The position numbers were made by a program, and so were the translations under genes. From contig JAUWGA010000084.1 of assembly GCA_030606635.1 (NCBI GenBank), positions 1 to 7,931 of the forward strand: 7,931 bases of DNA. The letters are read 5' to 3'. Origin of the DNA: Methanosarcinales archaeon. Lineage in GTDB: Archaea > Halobacteriota > Methanosarcinia > Methanosarcinales > Methanogasteraceae. The notes below the pieces were generated by a model. That model saw only the letters and a program-made list of their open reading frames with translations. It searched no databases and was not told the DNA's origin. Shown here in pieces: positions 1-5,201 of this stretch. Numbering within the stretch: the stretch's first letter is position 1; the number at the start of each line of letters is the position of its first letter.

Positions 1-41
1 AGAACAAATACGATTATCCTGAAGTCTTTATGCAAATTCAT
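1..41 (-). CDS. secD: SecD, protein-export membrane protein, N-terminal fragment (cut by window edge)
   Basis: Only the first 13-14 codons are inside the window. They read MNLHKDFRIIVFVL, a short basic cytoplasmic stretch leading into a hydrophobic segment, as expected where SecD enters its first membrane helix. The ATG (41-39) overlaps the secF stop as ATGA, and a GAGGAGG ribosome site lies about 8 bases upstream inside the end of secF. SecD and SecF together form the accessory complex that helps the SecY channel complete export; in euryarchaea secF commonly precedes secD, as here. The identification rests mainly on this position, because the fragment is too short to identify by itself. Confidence 0.75.
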   Translation of the reverse strand, partial: MNLHKDFRIIVFV

Positions 42-994
42 GCTCTTCGCCTCCTCGGTCTCTGTAGATGCCATTTCAGTATTCCGGTATTAAGCATCCA
101 TGTATTCATCAGATCGGCTAATAGACCGAATATTAGCACGATCGAGATGTCGCTTATGATGCTGATCTGTGGCAACGATGGTATGATGAGATACGAGTAC
201 GTGGCGACGAGATACATGACTATGAGTGCGGCAAGCGTTGTGAACGTCATCGTAAGTCCTGTCGTCATCGCATTCGTAACCTTGTCATCGAGATTGCCAC
301 GCCGTTTGAGAAGCCGTGTCGTCAGAAGGATGTCGCTGTCCACAGAATATCCGATCAGCATCAGGAGGGCTGCGACTGTTCCGAGCGAGAGTTCGATGCC
401 TGCAACAGCTATGAATGCAGCTGCGATCGCAATATCCGAGAATGCAGAGAGCACAACCGCAACAGAAGGCACGAATGTCCGGAATATCAAAAAGACGATC
501 ACCGCCATCAAGCAGAACGATACCACGATCGCCTTGAGTGCCTGCGCCTGTAGCGATTCCCCGTATAGTGCGCCTGCCTGCTTGATCTCCGGAGCTGCGT
601 ACTCATAATCGGTGTTGACCATATCGGTCAGTGAATCCTGTTTATCCTTGCTCATCGGACCGAACTTGATCATCCTGCGGCTGCCCGAATCCCGCACATC
701 GATCACCGGATAATCTGCGAATGTCTGCCGCAGCAGATCATGCGAATCTGCGGTGGCAAGGGTGATGATCGTGCCACCCTCGAACTCAAATCCGAGACGC
801 ACTGGTGAGTCTGTAGTCACATACATCCCGCCAAGAATGATCAATGCGAGTACAAGCACGATCAGCGGTGGAATGACCAGTTGCACCGGTTTGTGAGTTC
901 GTATGTATGAATCGAACCGTGATATGAGATCTGTTAACGCCTTCGGCGTCGACGCCCCTCTCTTTTCAGATCTTGAGTGCTTTGTCTGTTTCAT
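38..994 (-). CDS. secF: SecF, archaeal protein-export membrane protein
   Basis: 318 residues, an RND-superfamily Sec accessory subunit in the cytoplasmic membrane that works with SecD to promote late steps of protein translocation. Visible layout: basic cytoplasmic N-terminus (1-36), first helix about 40-60, the SecF signature GFEFEGGT (68-75), an external domain to about 150, then five more helices (about 153-173, 177-199, 203-218, 245-265, 279-303) and a very basic tail ending RRRRA. The membrane core contains LLMLIGYSVDSDILLTTRLL (210-229), the archaeal counterpart of the bacterial SecF GYS motif, and GLLADLMNTW (290-299). The ATG lies 4 bases after the PRPP synthetase stop; its ribosome site, AAAGGAGAAA, is embedded in the last codons of that gene. 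The stop overlaps the secD start, so translational coupling is likely. The length is normal and nothing is broken. Confidence 0.95.
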   Translation of the reverse strand: MKQTKHSRSEKRGASTPKALTDLISRFDSYIRTHKPVQLVIPPLIVLVLALIILGGMYVTTDSPVRLGFEFEGGTIITLATADSHDLLRQTFADYPVIDVRDSGSRRMIKFGPMSKDKQDSLTDMVNTDYEYAAPEIKQAGALYGESLQAQALKAIVVSFCLMAVIVFLIFRTFVPSVAVVLSAFSDIAIAAAFIAVAGIELSLGTVAALLMLIGYSVDSDILLTTRLLKRRGNLDDKVTNAMTTGLTMTFTTLAALIVMYLVATYSYLIIPSLPQISIISDISIVLIFGLLADLMNTWMLNTGILKWHLQRPRRRRA

Positions 995-998
995 TGTT

Positions 999-1898
999 TT
1001 ATTGTTTCTCCTTTAATATATTCGCGATCAGTTGCGCCACAGTGACTGCGCTTACGCTTCGGTCGAGCGTATCGGTTGCTACGATCCCTTCCACGCCCGC
1101 GGCAAATATACGCAGCACGGCATTACGGACAAGCACCGGATGGATACATGCCGCAAATACCCTGTTTGCGCCGTTCTCCTTTAACAGAAGAGTTGTCTCC
1201 ACGATCGTGCCCCCGGTTGAGATGATATCATCCAGTATGACAACGTCCCTCCCTGAAACATCCGTCGCCTTCGTCTTTATCGAGACCTCATCCCCACTTA
1301 TGCGCGTCTTCTCCATGTAATCGAAGCCGATGCCGAGATTCTCAGATGTGGACCGTACGAGATCGATCGCACCCTCATCCGGCGCAATGACCATCGGATC
1401 GGCAAGTTTCATCGATGCGATGTACTCCCCGATACAAGGCGCGGCATTGAGATCGGTTGCAGGCGCATCAAAGTATGAGAGTACATCGGAGTTGTGGATG
1501 TTTACTGTGAATACATGATCCGCCGTGATTGCATGAGCAAGCGCCCGTGCACTCACAGATTCCCCGTCCTTAAACCGTTTGTCCTGCCGGGCATACCCGA
1601 AATACGGGATGACGACGTCGATCCGATCAGACGTGTCGCAGGCATCGATAAGTTGCAGAAGCGAGATGTAATCGGAATCGGTCGGTGTTGACTGCACGAT
1701 CACGACATGATCGCAGGAATCGATGTCAGGCACACGGAGGTATCGCTCGCCATCAGGAAATGTTGAAAATTCGGTGTCTGCAAGGTGGCATCCCAGCGTA
1801 CGCGCAACTCTCCCTGCCAGTACTTGAGATGAGGGTCCGGATACAATACTTATTGACGTTTTCATTCCATATTCATGGGATTGTTGATCTGAGGACAT
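999..1898 (-). CDS. prs: Ribose-phosphate pyrophosphokinase (PRPP synthetase), archaeal class
   Basis: Makes 5-phosphoribosyl-1-pyrophosphate from ribose 5-phosphate and ATP in the cytoplasm, feeding purine, pyrimidine, histidine and tryptophan synthesis. Counting from the internal Met at 1865 (MKTSISIVSG), the signatures are FPDGE at 36-40, PYFGYARQDKRF at 87-98 (ATP/flexible region), APDEGAI at 161-167, the catalytic-loop Lys/Arg pair in EKTRISGDEV at about 185-194, and the PRPP-binding loop VVILDDIISTGGT at 208-220. I placed the start at ATG 1898 (299 aa) because AAAGGT lies about 5 bases upstream and the start overlaps the stop of the preceding small ORF as TAATG. The start at 1865 (288 aa) matches the usual family N-terminus and length better, so the first 11 residues are uncertain. 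The frame stays open upstream to 2249, but that part overlaps the AK6 gene and looks non-coding. Confidence 0.93.
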   Translation of the reverse strand: MSSDQQSHEYGMKTSISIVSGPSSQVLAGRVARTLGCHLADTEFSTFPDGERYLRVPDIDSCDHVVIVQSTPTDSDYISLLQLIDACDTSDRIDVVIPYFGYARQDKRFKDGESVSARALAHAITADHVFTVNIHNSDVLSYFDAPATDLNAAPCIGEYIASMKLADPMVIAPDEGAIDLVRSTSENLGIGFDYMEKTRISGDEVSIKTKATDVSGRDVVILDDIISTGGTIVETTLLLKENGANRVFAACIHPVLVRNAVLRIFAAGVEGIVATDTLDRSVSAVTVAQLIANILKEKQ

Positions 1899-2053
1899 TA
1901 ATACCTTTCGTTTGTGATTGTGAGTGTCCTGCCTTGTGATGTCCGCCCCATACTCCTGCCTGTGCCCGCACCAAGCACATCCCGGATCGGATCGCTCAGA
2001 TAAACGAGTGATTCGTCCAGAGTCGGTTCCGCCGACTTGTTCTGCTGAATCAC
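1898..2053 (-). CDS. Small 51-residue protein of unknown function, coupled between AK6 and prs
   Basis: A 52-codon frame starting with GTG at 2053-2051 and ending TAA at 1900-1898. It begins MIQQNKSAEP, has a short moderately hydrophobic middle (SLVYLSDPIRDVLG, about 15-28), then a Gly/Arg/Thr-rich tail ending TITNERY. I do not recognise the family. The case for a real gene is positional: the GTG overlaps the AK6 stop as GTGA, and its TAA overlaps the ATG of prs at 1898 as TAATG. It exactly fills a gap that would otherwise be the only sizeable one in an operon whose other junctions overlap or nearly touch. Against it: no clear ribosome site precedes the GTG, it is short enough to be open by chance, and the prs frame is also open across the region. 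If it is not translated, this stretch is a leader or spacer for prs. Confidence 0.5.
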   Translation of the reverse strand: MIQQNKSAEPTLDESLVYLSDPIRDVLGAGTGRSMGRTSQGRTLTITNERY

Positions 2054-2604
2054 CTGCTATAATCAAAGTTAACCAGGCACGAGGCTTCCGATTCCAGCCA
2101 GTCGACCGATCCGGGACCGTATCCATCGATCTCGATTCCGCGATCGATCGCATCAAGAATCCCCCGGATCGCATCAGCGACCTCCTCCACAGTCTTGCCG
2201 GTCGTATCGATCTCATACACCATATCGCACCAGTCCACTGCCTCGACAAGGATCACATCGACCGCCTCGGCAAGCGCGTTCTCGGAGATCTTTACCCCGG
2301 AATACCCCCGCGCCATAAGCCGCCTCTCGAGTTCATCGGGCGCGAGACGGAGCACGATCGCGGAATCGCTGACATGGTGTGAGAGATGCCCCTCGACGAC
2401 AAGATTCCCACTCCCGCCCCGTGCGATCCCGCAGACACGATCGTACACCGCATCCATATCAGCGACCAGGGAGTCCCGCGCTTCATCGATTCCGCGATAC
2501 AGCCCCTCGGTCTTGATCAGTTCATTCAGATCGACCACGCCCCCAATAAGCGCGGATGCAGACGTCTTCCCGGTTCCGGGCGTGCCTGTAATCCCGATGA
2601 TCAT
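2050..2604 (-). CDS. Adenylate kinase 6 / Fap7-type NTPase
   Basis: 184 residues, the usual size for archaeal AK6 (Fap7/hCINAP family), a P-loop nucleotide kinase/ATPase. Family members have adenylate kinase activity and act in late maturation of the small ribosomal subunit with uS11 (Rps14 in yeast). Visible: Walker A GTPGTGKT at 7-14, the substrate-side segment VVEGHLSHH at 69-77, the LID-like RGYSGVKISEN at 99-109 (the family's RGY..KI.EN signature), ILVEA at 118-122, EIDTTGKT at 131-138, and a C-terminal VDWLE at 167-171. The ATG overlaps the stop of the upstream gene as ATGA. No clear Shine-Dalgarno sequence precedes it, so translation probably depends on coupling. The stop overlaps the start of the small ORF. 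The family call is firm; the exact substrate in this organism is inferred. Confidence 0.92.
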   Translation of the reverse strand: MIIGITGTPGTGKTSASALIGGVVDLNELIKTEGLYRGIDEARDSLVADMDAVYDRVCGIARGGSGNLVVEGHLSHHVSDSAIVLRLAPDELERRLMARGYSGVKISENALAEAVDVILVEAVDWCDMVYEIDTTGKTVEEVADAIRGILDAIDRGIEIDGYGPGSVDWLESEASCLVNFDYSR

Positions 2605-3491
2605 GGTCGTGACCGAATCTTTCGTACCAGATCCCGGAGCGCATCCGCAACCTCATAGCCGGACGCTGCCCAGTGCACAACCACGCCATCGATGCCACCT
2701 ATCTCGACGAGCCCGGAGTGCTCGGACTGGCAGCACCGTGCGATGAATGGCTTTGTGATCTGGTACAGGTCTGATGTCCGCGAGCAGATGTTAGTGAATT
2801 TGTAGTCGAGGCCAGGAAAACGCTCCTCAAGGATCATCTTTGAGATATCGCACCCGATCAGGGTGGCAGGCGCCGTTATCTCTTCGCTATCCAGGTATCG
2901 CCCGGAGAGACCTGACGTGAAGCATGGGAAGACCGCATCCTCGCTTTCGAACTGCCGCAAGTCCAGGATGTTCTCTGTGAATACGACGCCGAGTTCGCCG
3001 AGCAGACAGTCGCTTAATTGCCCGACCATGTATGTGAGCCAGCCCGGAACAGGTGGGATCACATCGATCACATCGATCTCGAGGAGGTTGCCCGGATCGG
3101 GCATGTGCACGAATGTGAGGTGCTGGTCCACGCTTTTGAAGATGACTGTGTTTACCACATCATTGCAGAATCCGTGCGCTGTTTTCACAAGTTCGGTGCG
3201 GTTGTGCATATTTACCAGTTTACCGTATTGTACTACCTCTTCTCCGGATGCGATCCGGGTAAGCGTTGTTACGGTCCTGAATAACCCCTCTCCTTCGCTT
3301 GCCACACCATATACCGCGCAGCCGTCGGATGCAAAGATTAGCAGGTACTCTGAGAGGAAGTATATCTCAGACTCCGCGGCCCGACTGGTCTTGCGGCGCA
3401 GGAGTTCATCGTGCGCGTCAGAGAGTGTCTCGTCGGTGCGGATCGCGCCCACGCATTTGTATTCGGCTGGGAAGATCATATCGTAATCCAT
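2601..3491 (-). CDS. Conserved archaeal protein of unknown function (resembles DUF7714 family)
   Basis: 296 residues with no signal peptide or membrane helix, so probably cytoplasmic. I recall similar proteins in methanogens and haloarchaea, annotated only as a domain of unknown function (I believe DUF7714, from memory). Segments that look conserved are EGEGLF (66-71), NMHNRTELV (94-102), LTFVHMPDPG (125-134), DVIDVIPPVPGWL (140-152), FPCFTSGLSG (188-197), NICSRTSD (234-241), CCQSEHSG (253-260) and VVHWAASG (271-278). Several Cys and His residues lie in these segments (C190, C236, C253, C254, H274), so a metal or redox site is possible but unproven. It is the first gene of the AK6-prs-secFD operon. 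The ATG at 3491 has only a weak AAGG just before it, and a TATA-like element lies about 55 bases upstream. Its stop overlaps the AK6 start. No function should be assigned. Confidence 0.85.
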   Translation of the reverse strand: MDYDMIFPAEYKCVGAIRTDETLSDAHDELLRRKTSRAAESEIYFLSEYLLIFASDGCAVYGVASEGEGLFRTVTTLTRIASGEEVVQYGKLVNMHNRTELVKTAHGFCNDVVNTVIFKSVDQHLTFVHMPDPGNLLEIDVIDVIPPVPGWLTYMVGQLSDCLLGELGVVFTENILDLRQFESEDAVFPCFTSGLSGRYLDSEEITAPATLIGCDISKMILEERFPGLDYKFTNICSRTSDLYQITKPFIARCCQSEHSGLVEIGGIDGVVVHWAASGYEVADALRDLVRKIRSRP

Positions 3492-3540
3492 CCTTGTTGT
3501 CTGGTTCTCAACGGTCAGATGAACAGATAACGGACGCTCT

Positions 3541-3560
3541 GGTCAATAAATCTTTGTGTT
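3541..3560 (-). promoter_or_regulatory. Probable archaeal promoter (BRE/TATA) of the minus-strand operon
   Basis: On the minus strand this reads CAAAGATTTATTGACC, an A-rich BRE-like stretch followed by a TTTATT TATA-like core. It is centred about 55-60 bases before the ATG at 3491. A start site about 25 bases downstream would leave a leader of roughly 30 bases. It is the best candidate promoter for the six-gene operon. Called by eye only. Confidence 0.45.
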
Positions 3561-3623
3561 GGAGCCGCACATCCGTATACCGGCACTGTCTAAAAATCCG
3601 GGTGTTTTCCGCCGATTTACTCA

Positions 3624-3699
3624 ATTCGTGCCATTCGTCCAAACGTGGCATTTCGCGATAAAATCACGAATTTAGACGAATGTCGCAAATTACACGAAT
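3624..3699. repeat. Long imperfect inverted repeat of ATTCGTG / CACGAAT motifs in the divergent intergenic region
   Basis: The 253-base gap between the divergent operons (3492-3744) holds no gene. In it, ATTCGTG (3624-3630) is complementary to CACGAAT (3693-3699). CATTCGTC plus AAA (3632-3643) pairs with TTTAGACGAATG (3671-3682) at 11 of 12 positions, and CGTG (3644-3647) pairs with CACG (3665-3668) after a 2-base bulge. The intervening loop contains TTTCGCGATAAAAT. A further CACGAAT copy starts at 3665. The result is a large symmetric structure between two divergent transcription units. It could be a shared operator, a structured RNA leader, or a dispersed intergenic repeat; I cannot choose without seeing other copies in the genome. 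Confidence 0.7.
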
Positions 3700-3744
3700 C
3701 TCGAAACCACAACATTGATAGCAGATCACGCCATCACTGGTTTG

Positions 3745-4095
3745 ATGAGCAAAAAAAAGATTGCAAGACAAACTGCGGAAGAGGAAGAATCCGCTGAAGC
3801 TGTCACACCGCCAATCGACCGGCGCAAGCGGCACGTCGATGGCATCAAGAAGACCGTTGTATCATCCATTCTCGGCATAGCATCCGGCGTAATATGCTAT
3901 CAGTTCCTGACGCCACAATCGAGTAATTTCTCATATCTGATACTGCTGCTGGCATTTTACATCCAGAAGCCCATTTATATATATATGGGAATGGATGCAA
4001 ACCAGTTTACATGGAAGGATTGGTTCTATATCGCGTTCATGACCATGATCCTCTGGTTCGTATCGTGGACATTGCTCTTGACTCCAGTCCACTAG
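3745..4095 (+). CDS. EMC6-like small archaeal membrane protein
   Basis: 116 residues from the ATG at 3745. The frame is open 10 codons further to a TTG at 3715, which I reject as the start. The N-terminus (1-35) is strongly charged and hydrophilic. Three membrane segments follow at about 36-55, 60-81 and 92-112, with PQSSNFSYLILLLAFYIQKP and WKDWFYIAF as the recognisable parts. Charge distribution, size and three-helix layout match archaeal proteins annotated as EMC6-like, related to a core subunit of the eukaryotic ER membrane protein complex; a role in membrane-protein insertion or assembly is therefore suggested but not shown for archaea in general. No good ribosome site precedes the ATG, so a leaderless or short-leader transcript is possible. 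It ends one base before the ApbE gene, with which it is probably co-transcribed. Confidence 0.8.
   Translation: MSKKKIARQTAEEEESAEAVTPPIDRRKRHVDGIKKTVVSSILGIASGVICYQFLTPQSSNFSYLILLLAFYIQKPIYIYMGMDANQFTWKDWFYIAFMTMILWFVSWTLLLTPVH
3970..3989 (+). promoter_or_regulatory. Palindromic TATA-rich element inside the EMC6-like gene, possible internal promoter for the ApbE gene
   Basis: CCCAT and ATGGG arms flank a TTATATATAT core, giving a nearly perfect 20-base palindrome and the strongest TATA-like sequence in the window. It lies inside the coding sequence for KPIYIYMG, about 110 bases before the ApbE start at 4097, so a transcript starting about 25 bases downstream would have a leader of roughly 90 bases. 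The Ile/Tyr codons alone could produce the alternating AT tract, so a promoter role is speculative. Confidence 0.25.
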
Positions 4096-4096
4096 A

Positions 4097-5077
4097 ATGA
4101 ATAAAAGAATCCTTGCCTTTCTGCTGGTTCTTGTAGTCGCGGCATCCGGGTGCATAAACGCCACCCACCGCATCGAGGATACAAGGGTTTCGATGAACAC
4201 CGATGTGACCATCACGGTGATGCACCCTAACGTATCCGAAGCGGACCGTGCCATCAGTTGCGCGTTTGCGGAGGTCTACAAAATCGAGCATCTGATGAGT
4301 TGTACCGAAGAAGGAAGCGAGGTTACAAGACTGAATAAGAACGGATCCCTCCCGAACGCATCTTCTGATTTGCAGCATGTCGTTACTAAATCGGTCGGAT
4401 ATTCGGAATTAACAGGCGGATCGTTCGACATCACTGTTTTACCGGTTATAAATCTATGGACAGAGAGAATGCGTGCCGGATCGCCCCCGACCGATGATGA
4501 GATAAACGAGACGCTGGAACTGGTGAACTATAAAAATATAACGATTAGAAACGGCAGCATCTCATTTAGTCAGGGATCGATGGGGATCACTCTCGGCGGC
4601 ATTGCAAAAGGGTACGCGATCGACCGGGCGATCGAGGTGTTAAAGGAGCATCATATAGAGCACGCGCTCGTGAATGCCGGCGGCGATATCCGGGCGATGG
4701 GTTTCAGGACGGAAGATGAGCCCTGGAACATCGCGCTCCGTAATCCGAAGAACAGAACCGAGCATATAACCGTCTTAAACCTGCGTAACATGTCTGTTGC
4801 AACGAGTGGGAATTATGAGCGGTATTTCAGCGAGGAGGCGCGGGCATCGCACATCATCGACCCGAAGACAGGATATGCAACCGATGAACTGTTAAGCGCT
4901 ACGATCATTGCAGAGAGCGCAACCGATGCTGATGCACTGGCAACCGCGGTATTCGTGCTCGGTGAAGCGGATGGCATGGAACTGATCGAGCGCCTGGACC
5001 AGGTAGAGGGGCTTATCATCACCGGGGACCGACGTATTCTGCGGTCGAGCGGGTTTGGGGAGTTTGAGGATCGTTAA
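4097..5077 (+). CDS. apbE: FAD:protein FMN transferase (ApbE family), lipoprotein
   Basis: 326 residues. ApbE enzymes use FAD and Mg2+ to attach FMN covalently to a Ser/Thr of target redox proteins (for example RnfG/RnfD or NqrC-like subunits and other flavinylated proteins) outside the cytoplasmic membrane. The N-terminus is a lipoprotein signal: MNKR, a hydrophobic core, then the lipobox AASGC with Cys19. Family motifs follow in order: MNTDVTITV near 33 (usually MGT), TGGSFDITV at 106-114 (usually a Pro after the Asp), LPVINLW at 115-121, LGGIAKGYAID at 166-176, NAGGDIRAMG at 193-202, TSGNYERY at 236-243, HIIDPKTG at 252-259, and the Mg-binding DALATA at 279-284 (D279, T283). The ATG is one base after the EMC6-like stop, with no Shine-Dalgarno sequence, suggesting coupling. 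No protein in this window shows an obvious flavinylation target motif, so its substrate lies elsewhere. Confidence 0.95.
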   Translation: MNKRILAFLLVLVVAASGCINATHRIEDTRVSMNTDVTITVMHPNVSEADRAISCAFAEVYKIEHLMSCTEEGSEVTRLNKNGSLPNASSDLQHVVTKSVGYSELTGGSFDITVLPVINLWTERMRAGSPPTDDEINETLELVNYKNITIRNGSISFSQGSMGITLGGIAKGYAIDRAIEVLKEHHIEHALVNAGGDIRAMGFRTEDEPWNIALRNPKNRTEHITVLNLRNMSVATSGNYERYFSEEARASHIIDPKTGYATDELLSATIIAESATDADALATAVFVLGEADGMELIERLDQVEGLIITGDRRILRSSGFGEFEDR

Positions 5078-5094
5078 ATTCCGTGAAATTCCTG

Positions 5095-5112
5095 GCAGGA
5101 CGCAGTTCCTGC
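5095..5112. other. Short inverted repeat (hairpin) just after the ApbE gene
   Basis: GCAGGA (5095-5100) and TCCTGC (5107-5112) form a perfect 6-base stem around a 6-base loop, 17 bases after the ApbE stop. No T-tract follows, so it is not a convincing terminator; it may only contribute to the 3' end structure. Confidence 0.35.
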
Positions 5113-5145
5113 GGCTGATGGTCGCATGAGCAGTAGAAGCGCGGA

Positions 5146-5197
5146 TGAATTTATCTGGTTACAAACTATAGGTATGAATCATAGTGAAAGGAGGAGA
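5146..5197 (+). promoter_or_regulatory. Promoter and ribosome-binding site of the PfkB-AAA-RyR gene
   Basis: A BRE/TATA-like GATGAATTTATC is centred near 5152. A start about 25 bases further on would give a leader of roughly 25 bases. That leader contains AAAGGAGGAG (5187-5196), whose GGAGG ends 7 bases before the ATG at 5202. This is the best ribosome site in the window, and it shows that the ATG at 5202, not the GTG at 5184, is the start; the GTG actually precedes the ribosome site. The gene therefore appears to be independently and efficiently expressed. Confidence 0.6.
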
Positions 5198-5201
5198 AAG
5201 T

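Noticed and set aside
30..608. 192-codon open frame on the plus strand.
   Set aside because: It lies entirely antisense to secF, which has full family motifs; the Ser/Thr/Arg-rich translation is a shadow.
1899..2249. N-terminal extension of the PRPP synthetase frame by about 117 residues (frame open to 2249).
   Set aside because: It overlaps the AK6 gene in another frame, its Trp/Arg/Ser-rich composition looks like out-of-frame translation, and PRPP synthetases of this class begin near MKTSISIVSG.
1924..2382. 152-codon plus-strand frame across the AK6/prs junction.
   Set aside because: Antisense to AK6 and the small ORF; His/Arg/Asp-rich composition and no recognisable motif.
2863..3486. 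207-codon plus-strand frame.
   Set aside because: Antisense to the conserved archaeal gene at 2601-3491, with a low-complexity Ser/Thr-rich translation typical of a shadow frame.
3715..3744. TTG start for the EMC6-like protein, adding ten residues.
   Set aside because: No ribosome site precedes it, and the ATG at 3745 begins the expected charged N-terminus (MSKKKIAR).
5184..5201. GTG at 5184 as start of the large protein.
   Set aside because: It lies upstream of the AAAGGAGGAG site that perfectly serves the ATG at 5202, and would add only MKGGES encoded by the ribosome site itself.
5078..5201. Intrinsic terminator or small gene between the ApbE and RyR-protein genes.
   Set aside because: The 6-bp hairpin has no T-tract and I see no convincing short frame with a ribosome site; only the promoter and leader of the downstream gene are supported.
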